Below, piece after piece: positions 1-6,441 of a stretch of 18,363 bases of DNA. Position 1 is the first letter of the stretch; each line of letters opens with the position of its first letter. The position numbers and the translations under genes are program-made. The notes beneath the pieces were generated by a model. It was not told the DNA's origin, did not search any database, and saw nothing but the letters and a program-made list of their open reading frames with translations. Source of the stretch: CAIWXH01 sp964555675 (GTDB taxonomy: Bacteria > Chloroflexota > Chloroflexia > Chloroflexales > Chloroflexaceae); NCBI GenBank assembly GCA_964555675.1, contig CAZKTU010000124.1:1-18363 (forward strand). Direction: 5' to 3'.

Positions 1-518
1 CCCGCACGCGTCAGTTCAGCCAGGGCGGCGATGGCCCTGCGAGTGGAGGCCTGCAGCGGCTCGTCCAGGGCCACGCGCAGCTCGAGGGCGCGGGTGAAGC
101 AGGCCAGCGCGCGCTCGTGCTCCCCCGCCTCGACGAGGGCCCGCCCCCAGTGGTGCAGGATAAAGTGCTCGAGGCGCTGCGAGCCGCATGATCGCGCCAG
201 CCGCAGGGCCTGCGCAAACTGCCCGTTCGCCTCAGAGCGCCGCTCGAGATACTGGTTCGCGGTCGCCAGCACGAGCAGCAGCCAGCCCGTCGCCTCGGGG
301 TCGCCGTGCTGCCGGGCCAGGGGGAGGTACCCCACCAGCAGGGCCCGCGCCTCGCCCTCCCTGCGGGCGGTGGTCAGCCCCTCGCCAAGCTCCGCGGCGA
401 GCTCGAGGGTCGCGCCATGATCGCCGCGAGCCTGCGCGGCGGCCAACTCCAGGCGAGTTTGCTCGATCTGCCGGAGCAAGTGCTCGTGGTCCTCGACTGT
501 GAAACGCTGAAAATGCAC
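1..518 (-). CDS. TPR-like repeat protein, N-terminal part; continues past left edge
   Basis: Reading the minus strand from position 518 gives an uninterrupted frame of 172 codons that leaves the window with no stop, so the C-terminus is missing. The chosen start is a GTG at 518-516 preceded by a strong Shine-Dalgarno AAGGGAG (530-524, 5-nt spacer). An in-frame ATG at 593-591 would add 25 residues but has no good ribosome binding site. The protein begins VHFQRFTVEDHEH and is rich in Ala, Leu, Glu and Arg. The stretches ATGWLLLVLATANQYLERRS and HHWGRALVEAGEHERALACF, followed by TRALELR, have the spacing of tetratricopeptide helix pairs, so a helical protein-protein interaction scaffold is likely. 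There is no signal peptide in the visible part, so it is probably cytoplasmic. The function is unknown; the missing C-terminus could carry an enzymatic or DNA-binding domain. Usual gene calling can miss it because it has a GTG start and is truncated. Confidence 0.72.
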   Translation of the reverse strand, partial: MHFQRFTVEDHEHLLRQIEQTRLELAAAQARGDHGATLELAAELGEGLTTARREGEARALLVGYLPLARQHGDPEATGWLLLVLATANQYLERRSEANGQFAQALRLARSCGSQRLEHFILHHWGRALVEAGEHERALACFTRALELRVALDEPLQASTRRAIAALAELTRA

Positions 519-544
519 ATGAGCTCCCTTCTGCGCGTCCGCGC

Positions 545-582
545 CCCTGAGCTGAATGCCTGTCTGGCCGGTCGGCTCAGGG
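545..582. repeat. 8-bp inverted repeat in divergent intergenic region
   Basis: CCCTGAGC (545-552) is repeated perfectly inverted as GCTCAGGG (575-582) with 22 bp between. It lies just upstream of the GTG start of the minus-strand TPR gene. It could be an operator or the base of an RNA hairpin in that gene's leader. No protein partner can be named. Confidence 0.4.
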
Positions 583-602
583 CATGGTAGCATCCCTATG
601 CA

Positions 603-621
603 CAAACAGCCGAGCTGTTTG
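603..621. promoter_or_regulatory. Perfect 19-bp interrupted palindrome, candidate operator
   Basis: CAAACAGC, three bases CGA, then GCTGTTTG form a perfect 8+3+8 palindrome. It is one of the few A/T-containing stretches in the 226-bp gap between the divergent TPR and aldo/keto reductase genes. Dyads of this size are typical binding sites for dimeric TetR, MarR or GntR-type regulators, though a short RNA hairpin is also possible. No regulator gene is adjacent, so the assignment is an inference from symmetry and position only. Confidence 0.45.
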
Positions 622-658
622 GCCATGGGAGGGTCGGGGAGGGCGAAGGCCACCCCGA

Positions 659-696
659 AATCCCACCCCGCAAGCCTAACCGGGCCGGTTGGGATT
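659..696. repeat. Nested inverted repeats upstream of aldo/keto reductase
   Basis: An outer pair AATCCCA (659-665) and TGGGATT (690-696) encloses and overlaps a 13-bp palindrome AACCGG-G-CCGGTT (678-690). The element ends 48 bp before the reductase ATG. The two pairings share base 690, so they could be alternative structures, or the inner palindrome could be a protein-binding site. An 8-bp palindrome AGACGTCT follows at 703-710. Confidence 0.4.
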
Positions 697-744
697 GCAC
701 TAAGACGTCTGCACTGCTGCAGGCGCTTGACGAGGAGCAGGACC

Positions 745-1758
745 ATGAAGTATCGCCAGCTGGGACGTACCGGGATGCAGGTCAGCGAGCTCTGCCTCGG
801 CTGCATGATGTTCGGCGGCAAGACCGGGCCCGAAGATTCGTACGCGATCATCGACCGCGCGCTCGAGGCGGGGATCAACTTCCTCGACACCGCCAACGTC
901 TACAGCCGCGGGCGCAGCGAGGAGGTCACCGGCGAGGCCCTGAAGCGCAACGGCCAGCGCCAGCGCATCGTGCTGGCCACCAAGGTCCACGGCACCATGG
1001 CCGACGACGACCCGAACGCCCAGGGCAACAGCCGGCGCCACATCATCGAGCAGTGCGAGGCCAGTCTGCGCCGCCTGCAGACCGACTACATCGACCTGTA
1101 CCAGATCCACCGCCCGCGCCCCGAGATCGCGATCGACGAGACCCTGCGGGCCCTCGACGACCTGATCCGGGCCGGCAAGGTGCGCTACATCGGCACCAGC
1201 ACCTTCGCCGCCTGGCAGCTGGTCGAGTCGCTCTGGGCGTCGAAGGAGCTAGGGCTGAACCGCTTCGTGTGCGAGCAGCCGCCCTACAACCTGCTCGACC
1301 GACGCATCGAGCGCGAGCTGCTGCCCATGGCTCAGACCTTCGGGATCGGGATCATCCCCTGGAGCCCGATCGCCGGCGGCCTGCTGAGCGGCAAGTACCA
1401 CCGCGGCGACCCCACCCCCGCCGACGCGCGCTACTCGAAGCCCGACAACCCGATCATGGAGCGGCGCGTGCGCGAGAAGGAGCGCGTCTTCGACGTGGTC
1501 GAGCAGCTCGAGCCGATCGCCCGGGCGAAGGGCTGCACCCTGGCCCAGCTCGCCCTGGCCTGGTGCGCCCAGCAGCCGGGCGTGAGCAGCGCGATCATCG
1601 GGCCGCGCACCATGGAGCAGCTCGAGGATAACCTCGGCGCCGGCGCCGTGACCCTGACCCCCGACGACCTGGCTCAGATCGACCTGATCGCGCCCCCCGG
1701 CCGGATGAGCGTGCCGTTCTACGATGCCAACTTCGGGCCGAGCCAGTTCCGCTGGTAG
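745..1758 (+). CDS. Aldo/keto reductase family oxidoreductase
   Basis: A 337-aa NADPH-dependent aldo/keto reductase, predicted to be a cytoplasmic (alpha/beta)8 barrel reducing carbonyl groups; the substrate cannot be told from sequence. The catalytic tetrad is visible: Asp48 and Tyr53 in FLDTANVYSRG, Lys80 in LATKVHG and His122 in DLYQIHRP. The N-terminus MKYRQLGRTGMQVSELCLGC is the family's classic first strand, and the C-terminal SSAIIGPRTMEQLEDN is the usual cofactor-phosphate segment. Length is normal for the family. The ATG at 745 follows GAGGAG (732-737), and this start removes a 63-codon upstream extension with no homology features. It is transcribed alone, divergent from the TPR gene and convergent with the LLM oxidoreductase. 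The upstream region holds several dyads that may control it. Family assignment is very secure; subfamily is not. Confidence 0.95.
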   Translation: MKYRQLGRTGMQVSELCLGCMMFGGKTGPEDSYAIIDRALEAGINFLDTANVYSRGRSEEVTGEALKRNGQRQRIVLATKVHGTMADDDPNAQGNSRRHIIEQCEASLRRLQTDYIDLYQIHRPRPEIAIDETLRALDDLIRAGKVRYIGTSTFAAWQLVESLWASKELGLNRFVCEQPPYNLLDRRIERELLPMAQTFGIGIIPWSPIAGGLLSGKYHRGDPTPADARYSKPDNPIMERRVREKERVFDVVEQLEPIARAKGCTLAQLALAWCAQQPGVSSAIIGPRTMEQLEDNLGAGAVTLTPDDLAQIDLIAPPGRMSVPFYDANFGPSQFRW

Positions 1759-1777
1759 CCGCCGCAGGAGCGCGGGA

Positions 1778-1804
1778 GGCGTGGAGGGTCTAGCCCTCCA
1801 CGCC
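1778..1804. terminator. Bidirectional terminator-like hairpin between convergent genes
   Basis: GGCGTGGAGGG (1778-1788) and CCCTCCACGCC (1794-1804) form a perfect 11-bp stem with a 5-base loop TCTAG. It sits in the 60-bp gap between the stop of the aldo/keto reductase (1758) and the stop of the minus-strand LLM oxidoreductase (1819), so it can end transcription from both sides. Neither side has a T-run, so it is not a textbook intrinsic terminator, although such hairpins are common in high-GC genomes. Confidence 0.75.
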
Positions 1805-1818
1805 AAAGGAAACCTCGC

Positions 1819-2670
1819 CTACCCGCGGACCATGGCGACTACCTCGTCGGCAATCCGGCTCACAATCTCATCGGGGTAGGGGTAGCGCAGGGTCAGGATC
1901 AGGTGGGTCGCGCCCGCGTCGACGTACCCCTGGATCATCTGGGCCGTCCCCGGCAGATCGTCGTAGTTCACCGGCGCCTGCACCGAGAGCTGGATCTCGG
2001 CGGGGTCGCGGCCGACCTCCTGGCAGTGCTGATGCAGAATCGCCGTCTTGCGCTGGAAGGCCTCGACCGGCCCGCCGGCGAAGTTCCAGACGTCGGCGTA
2101 GCGGGCCACCACGCGCAGGGTCAACTGCTCGCCGCCGCCGCCGATCACGAAGGGCGGGTAAGGCTTCTGGAGCGGCTTGGGCTCGCAGCGGGCCTCCTTC
2201 AGCTGGTAGTAGCGCCCGTCGAAATCGGTCAGGTGCTGGGTGAACAGCCGCTTGATAATCTCGCAGGCCTCACCCAGGCGCTTGATGCGCTCGCCGGGCG
2301 CGTAGAGCGGGATGCCCATGCTGGCGTGCTCGTACTCGTTCCAGCCGGCGCCCAGCCCGAGGTCGAGCCGCCCCCGCGAGATGATGTCGACGGTGGCGGC
2401 CATATGGGCGAGGACGGCGGGGTGGCGGTAGGTGTTGCCGGTGACCATCTGGCCGATGCGGATGCGCTCGGTCTGGGCGGCCATCGCGGCGAGCAGGGTC
2501 CAGCCCTCGAGGCAGGGGCCGTCGACGTCGCTGAAGATCGGGGCGAAGTGGTCGAAGAGCCAGGCGTGCTCGAAGACGGGGTTGGCGTCAGCCGCCCGCC
2601 AGACCGCCTGCATCGCCTCGTAGGTCGTGTGCTGCGGAGCGGTCTTGATCCCGAAGCTCAGGGTTGCCAT
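1819..2670 (-). CDS. LLM class F420-dependent oxidoreductase, TIGR03560-like
   Basis: A 283-aa luciferase-like (bacterial luciferase/F420 superfamily) oxidoreductase, expected to be a TIM-barrel enzyme using reduced F420 or FMN. Visible family marks are the Asp-His pair at 40-41 (AWLFDHF), GNTYRHP at 78-84, and GRLDLGLGAGWNEYEH at 100-115, which is the cofactor-phosphate region. FVIGGGGEQLTLRVVARYAD follows later. This combination, especially the early AWLFDHF and GNTYRHPA, resembles the TIGR03560 subfamily as I remember it. The start at 2670 follows GGAGG (2681-2677) with a 6-nt spacer; an upstream in-frame ATG at 2718 adds 16 residues unlike the family and has no comparable site. The substrate is unknown. 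It is probably monocistronic: it converges with the aldo/keto reductase and diverges from the lipoprotein gene. Confidence 0.93.
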   Translation of the reverse strand: MATLSFGIKTAPQHTTYEAMQAVWRAADANPVFEHAWLFDHFAPIFSDVDGPCLEGWTLLAAMAAQTERIRIGQMVTGNTYRHPAVLAHMAATVDIISRGRLDLGLGAGWNEYEHASMGIPLYAPGERIKRLGEACEIIKRLFTQHLTDFDGRYYQLKEARCEPKPLQKPYPPFVIGGGGEQLTLRVVARYADVWNFAGGPVEAFQRKTAILHQHCQEVGRDPAEIQLSVQAPVNYDDLPGTAQMIQGYVDAGATHLILTLRYPYPDEIVSRIADEVVAMVRG

Positions 2671-2705
2671 CAGCGGCCTCCGATAGTCTGCGGAACTCCT
2701 GACCT

Positions 2706-2712
2706 TATAATA
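2706..2712. promoter_or_regulatory. Possible divergent promoter core (-10-like TATAAT / TATTAT)
   Basis: The short gap between the divergent LLM oxidoreductase and lipoprotein genes holds the only A/T-rich block nearby. It reads TATAAT (2706-2711) on the plus strand and TATTAT (2712-2707) on the minus strand, so one block could serve as the -10 for either direction. No convincing -35 hexamer is present at 16-18 bp on either side, so the call rests on the -10 match and position alone. Confidence 0.35.
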
Positions 2713-2766
2713 CGCCACTTGTTGGCGCGGCGCCCGCCGCCCCTGGTGTCAGCATAAGGAGGACCA

Positions 2767-3252
2767 ATGCCAACTCCGGCCCTATCGCTCGCGCTGGCCC
2801 TCGCGGCGGCGGGGGTGGCCGCACTGCTTGCGGCCTGCGGCCCCGAGGACGCCGCGCCCCCGCCGCCCCTGGTCGCCACCCCCCTCGCCGCCGCGCCTGC
2901 GCCCGCCCCGACCGCCGTCGCGCCCCCGTCGCCCGCCCCTGTGGCCCCGCCGCCCGACCCCACGGCTGCCGCCGCGGCCGCCTACAGAGCCTGGATGGAA
3001 GAGGCGCGGCTGCTGCACCCCTACCCCGAGCCGCTCGAGAAGATGTGGGCGGTGATGCTCTGCGAGTCCTCGGGCGACGCCGCGGTGGTGGGCGCGGGGG
3101 TCTACCACGGCCTCTTCCAGTACAGCCTCGAAACCTGGGGCGGCGCCTGGAACCCCTACCGCGACCAGCCCATCTTCGACCCGCGCGCCCAGATCTTCGC
3201 CACCGCCGCGGCCTGGCAGGCGGGCCACCAGGCCTGGTGGGGATGTTATTAG
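2767..3252 (+). CDS. Lipoprotein with C-terminal lysozyme-like (SLT/Rpf-type) domain
   Basis: A 161-aa exported protein. Residues 1-24 are a signal peptide with an alanine/leucine core ending in the lipobox LAAC (Cys24), so it should be lipid-anchored on the outer face of the membrane. Residues 28-66 are a Pro/Ala/Thr-rich flexible linker. Residues 72-161 form a short domain like lytic transglycosylases or resuscitation-promoting factors: Glu100 in MLCESSGD is the expected catalytic acid, GLFQYSLETW (115-124) is the usual substrate-groove motif, and the protein ends HQAWWGCY. Cys99 and Cys160 could form a disulfide. The likely role is cleavage of peptidoglycan glycan strands; activity is not proven by sequence. 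The start follows AGGAGG (2757-2762). It is divergent from the LLM gene and about 250 bp upstream of the STAND gene; shared function is not evident. Confidence 0.82.
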   Translation: MPTPALSLALALAAAGVAALLAACGPEDAAPPPPLVATPLAAAPAPAPTAVAPPSPAPVAPPPDPTAAAAAAYRAWMEEARLLHPYPEPLEKMWAVMLCESSGDAAVVGAGVYHGLFQYSLETWGGAWNPYRDQPIFDPRAQIFATAAAWQAGHQAWWGCY

Positions 3253-3265
3253 GCTTGGCATCATG

Positions 3266-3297
3266 GATTACGTAGGTGCCTGCGTCCCGATTACGTA
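3266..3297. repeat. Paired 9-bp direct repeat GATTACGTA, 23-bp period
   Basis: GATTACGTA occurs at 3266-3274 and again at 3289-3297, a centre-to-centre spacing of 23 bp, close to two helical turns. Each copy contains the palindrome TACGTA. The pair lies just after the lipoprotein stop and about 200 bp before the STAND NTPase start, so it could be a tandem operator. It is A/T-richer than its surroundings. No known site can be named. Confidence 0.45.
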
Positions 3298-3379
3298 CTT
3301 CTCCCGATAGCAGGGCCGGCCGCACGCGCTACCATGGGCTATCTTGCGGCGCTTTGCTTTACCGTATCCACCCGTTGCG

Positions 3380-3419
3380 GGGCCGGAGGCCCTGTACCCT
3401 CCAGCCGCCGGGTAGCGGC
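3380..3419. repeat. Two consecutive small hairpins in STAND gene leader
   Basis: GGGCC-GGA-GGCCC (3380-3392) and GCCGC-CGGGTA-GCGGC (3404-3419) are two short perfect stems in the gap before the STAND gene. They lack T-runs and could be leader-RNA structure, a weak terminator for the lipoprotein gene, or chance in GC-rich DNA. The rest of the 3253-3500 gap shows no open frame that looks coding. Confidence 0.3.
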
Positions 3420-3500
3420 GAAGAGCGTACCTTGGTTACGAACCTTGTCTAAGCGCGCAGGGGCTGCGCCACACGTTCCGGGCGAACCAGGATGGCACCT

Positions 3501-6365
3501 ATGAGCGAGCAGGCGCGTTCCCTCGGCGGTTTCTCGCTGAACAGCGGCGGCGATCTACAGGTCGGCGATGTCACCATCGGCGAGATCGTCGGCCGCGACA
3601 AGATCGTCAACAACATCCAGCACATCTACAAGCGTGCGCTCAGCGCGGCCGAGGCTGCAACGCAGGCCCGCTCGCTCGAGCTCAAGCTGCTGGCCGAGGG
3701 CATCGGGGCCTTCGCCGCGAGCCTGCAGGCTCGCGCGAACGAGGCCGCCCCTGGCGCCAGGCCCTACCGCGGGCTGCTGGAGTATCGCCTGAGTGATGCC
3801 GAGCTGTTCTTCGGCCGCGATCTGGGCATCGGCGAGCTCCTGAAGCGGCTGGGCGCCAACCCACTCACGATCTTGCACGCCGAGTCGGGCACAGGCAAAA
3901 CTTCGCTGCTCCAGGCCGGCATCGCGCCGCGCCTGCTGAGCGCCGCGCACCTCCCGGTCTACCTCCGCCCGTACGACCTCAACCCCGCCCTCGCGCTCAA
4001 GCGCGCCTTTGTCCCAGACCTCCGCACGACCCCCGGCCTGGCCGACGCCCCCCTGCGCCAGTTCCTCCGACTGACGGCGGCGGTGCTGGGGCAGCGGACG
4101 AAGCTGCTGATCATGATCGATCAGTTCGAGGAGTTCTTCACCCAGGTGCCGTCGACCGAGCGCGAGGCCTTTATCGCCGATCTGGCCGGCTGCCTCGACG
4201 ATGCCAGCCTCGACGTACGCTGGGTACTGGCGTTGCGCAGCGAGTTCTTCGGGAGCCTGGCCAGCTTCCGGCCGCGCATCCGGCATCCCTTTGCGAACGA
4301 CTACCGGCTCAGTCGGCTCAGTCGGCCCGAGGCCCAGACGGTGATTGTCAATCCAGCTCTGCGACGCGGGCTCGCCTTCGAGGAGGGTCTGGTCGAGACG
4401 CTGCTGAACGACCTGGGCGGGGACGAAGTCGCTCCCCCGCAGCTCCAGCTCGTCTGCTCGGCCCTCTACGACGAGCTCGGCCCCGGCGAGCGCACCGTCA
4501 CGCGGGCCAGCTACGAGCGCGAGGGCGGGGCCGCCGGCATCCTGCGCGGGCACCTCGAGCGTGTGCTGAGCCGCGATCTGCTCCAGGCCAACCGCCCCAT
4601 CGCACGGCGCCTGCTGGAGGCGCTGATCACCTCCGAAACCCGGCGCGTCGTCCGCTCACAGGCCGACCTGGCGAGCGAACTGGCGACCTGGGGCGTGACG
4701 CAGGACAGCTTCGAGCACACCCTCGCGCAGCTGATCGACTCGCGACTGCTGAAGGTGTACGAGGGCGAGCAAGGGCTGGCCGTCGAGCTGGCCCATGACT
4801 ACCTGCTCGACGAGATCCGGCTCGACCCCGAGCTCCAGGCGCGCAAGGCGGTGCAGGAACTGCTCGAGCAAGAGGTCCGCGCCTTCGCCCGCTTCAAGAC
4901 GCTTCTGACCAGCGAGCGACTGGCGATTATCGAGCCCTACCGTAACGAACTGCGCCTGAGCCCCGCTGCCGAGCAGCTGCTTGAATCGAGTCAGAGCGCC
5001 ATGCGACGCGAGCAGGCCGAGGCCGAGGCCCGCCAACAGCGCGAGCTGCGGGCCCTGCGCAAGCTGGCGACCTACCAGGGCGCCGAGCGGTCGGGCGCCA
5101 AGGCGAAGGGTGCTGCAAACGGTCCGCCCCTGATCCTGAAGCTCATCTTGGCCCTCTTCGCCGTCATCATCGCCACGACGCTCTTCCCCGCCCTGTTCGC
5201 GCTGCCCATCCTCGATGTGATCGCCGGGGCCGCCCCCTGCCTGATCATGCTGGCGATCGTCGGGGTATTCCTGGGCCTCATCGGGCGCCGCAACCGCTTC
5301 GCGCCCCCCGAGCCCGCGCCAGGCGCGGTGTTCAGCCCCGTCGAGGATCGCCTGGCGACCCTGGTCCACGGCACCATCCGCCTGTGGGATCTGGACGGCA
5401 AGCAGCTCAAGGCCACATACGTTTCGGGCGCCCACACCCTGGCCTTCAGCCCCGACGGCGGGCGCCTCCTGCTCACTTGCGAGAAGCAGCGCGTGATGCT
5501 CTGGGATCTGGCCAGCAACCAGATCCAGCCCCTGAGCGCAGAACGCCTCCCGCAAGGCAGCGCCCTCGTCCAGATCAGCGGCGGCTACAGCCCCGATGGC
5601 ACTGCCATCCTCACCACGACGCAGGTCGGTCGCTCGCACCTCTGGGACGCCTCGGGGCAGCTGCGCAGGGTGCTTGCGGGCAGCACCTACGGCGCTTTCA
5701 GCCCCGACAGCCGCACCATTGCGACGATCACGGCCACCGGCCTCGAACACGTCGAGGCCGAGAAGGGTTTTGCAGCCAGGGTGTCCTCGGCCAGCAGCGT
5801 GCACCTCTGGACGGCAGAGGGCGACATTATCGCGGTGCTCAACGGCCACAGCGACGACGTGCTCGCGCTGACCTTCAGCCCCGACAGCGCGTACATTGCC
5901 ACGGCGAGCGCCGACGGCAGCGCACGCATCTGGGACCGTGAGGGCGAGCCCGTAACCGAGCTGCTCGGCCATACCGGGGCCGTGAAGGCGGTCGGCTTCA
6001 GCCCCGACGGTGCCCGCCTTGTGACCGCCGGGGCCGATCACACGGCGCGAATCTGGGAGCGCGGCGGCTCGCTCGTCGCACTCCTCGAAGAGCATACACA
6101 GCCCGTATGCTGCGCCGCTTTCAGCCCCGACGGCGCTCAGCTCCTGACCGCAAGTGAGGACGGGGCGGCAATCCTGTGGTCGGCCGCGGGGCGCTTCCAG
6201 AGCCGGCTCAGCTCGCCCTATCCGCTCAGGGCCGCTCGCTACAGCCGTGACGGCAGGCGCATCGTCACCGTCGGCGACCGCGAAAGCTGCGTCTGGGACC
6301 GCACGGGCCACCTCATCGCGACGCTTTACACAGCCCCCGAGCCAAGCGGCGGTAGCGCCGGGTAG
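3501..6365 (+). CDS. nSTAND1-type NTPase with membrane segments and C-terminal WD40 propeller
   Basis: A 954-aa STAND signal-transduction NTPase. Residues 1-85 hold a Gly/Asp-rich segment (GDVTIGEIVGRDKIVNN, 22-38) and an Ala-rich helix. The nSTAND1-like NTPase spans about 88-440: PYRGLLEYR, FFGRD, Walker A ESGTGKTS (128-135, Lys133), Walker B LLIMIDQFEEFF (202-213), LALRSEFF and LAHDYLLDE. A charged helical stretch (455-525) precedes two hydrophobic segments (about 544-568 and 575-595), probably a membrane hairpin. Residues 605-942 contain about eight WD40 units with FSPDG and LWD or IWD marks; three successive copies are exactly 41 codons apart. Such proteins usually hold an inactive ATPase until the repeat sensor binds a ligand, in defence, death or stress signalling; that role here is inference. 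ATG 3501 has AGGA 8 nt upstream; ATG 3492 would add three residues. No effector domain is recognised and no partner gene is coupled. Confidence 0.93.
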   Translation: MSEQARSLGGFSLNSGGDLQVGDVTIGEIVGRDKIVNNIQHIYKRALSAAEAATQARSLELKLLAEGIGAFAASLQARANEAAPGARPYRGLLEYRLSDAELFFGRDLGIGELLKRLGANPLTILHAESGTGKTSLLQAGIAPRLLSAAHLPVYLRPYDLNPALALKRAFVPDLRTTPGLADAPLRQFLRLTAAVLGQRTKLLIMIDQFEEFFTQVPSTEREAFIADLAGCLDDASLDVRWVLALRSEFFGSLASFRPRIRHPFANDYRLSRLSRPEAQTVIVNPALRRGLAFEEGLVETLLNDLGGDEVAPPQLQLVCSALYDELGPGERTVTRASYEREGGAAGILRGHLERVLSRDLLQANRPIARRLLEALITSETRRVVRSQADLASELATWGVTQDSFEHTLAQLIDSRLLKVYEGEQGLAVELAHDYLLDEIRLDPELQARKAVQELLEQEVRAFARFKTLLTSERLAIIEPYRNELRLSPAAEQLLESSQSAMRREQAEAEARQQRELRALRKLATYQGAERSGAKAKGAANGPPLILKLILALFAVIIATTLFPALFALPILDVIAGAAPCLIMLAIVGVFLGLIGRRNRFAPPEPAPGAVFSPVEDRLATLVHGTIRLWDLDGKQLKATYVSGAHTLAFSPDGGRLLLTCEKQRVMLWDLASNQIQPLSAERLPQGSALVQISGGYSPDGTAILTTTQVGRSHLWDASGQLRRVLAGSTYGAFSPDSRTIATITATGLEHVEAEKGFAARVSSASSVHLWTAEGDIIAVLNGHSDDVLALTFSPDSAYIATASADGSARIWDREGEPVTELLGHTGAVKAVGFSPDGARLVTAGADHTARIWERGGSLVALLEEHTQPVCCAAFSPDGAQLLTASEDGAAILWSAAGRFQSRLSSPYPLRAARYSRDGRRIVTVGDRESCVWDRTGHLIATLYTAPEPSGGSAG

Positions 6366-6373
6366 GCCCGCCC

Positions 6374-6402
6374 TTCTCATTTCGCGCCACCTGCCGTATA
6401 CT
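6374..6402 (+). promoter_or_regulatory. Candidate sigma-70-like promoter for the LLM/M24 operon
   Basis: TTCTCA (6374-6379) and TATACT (6397-6402) are separated by 17 bp, the optimal spacing. The -10 matches TATAAT at five of six bases and the -35 matches TTGACA at four. Transcription would begin near 6409, about 33 bp before the oxidoreductase ATG, in the short gap after the STAND stop. A GGGG-CGA-CCCC dyad starts at 6405 and would lie at the start site. Confidence 0.5.
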
Positions 6403-6441
6403 CTGGGGCGACCCCCGAGCGACCGCCATCAGAGGAGCGCC

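Noticed and set aside
556..744. 63-codon N-terminal extension of the aldo/keto reductase
   Set aside because: The family's first strand begins at the ATG at 745, which has its own GAGGAG site; the extension contains intergenic dyads and no family-like sequence.
3266..3297. GATTACGTA pair as a phage or integrative-element attachment site
   Set aside because: The copies are only 23 bp apart with nothing between them, and no integrase, tRNA or mobility gene is present.
2767..6365. Lipoprotein plus STAND NTPase as a defence operon
   Set aside because: They are separated by about 250 bp with different predicted locations and no shared signal; co-direction alone is not enough.
4656..6380. 574-codon minus-strand open frame opposite the STAND gene
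   Set aside because: It is antisense to the WD40 repeats; its own apparent periodicity simply mirrors the 123-bp repeats on the real strand.
6154..6441. N-terminal extension of the second LLM oxidoreductase overlapping the STAND gene
   Set aside because: It overlaps the last WD40 units in another frame, and the LLM fold begins at 6442 after a good ribosome binding site.
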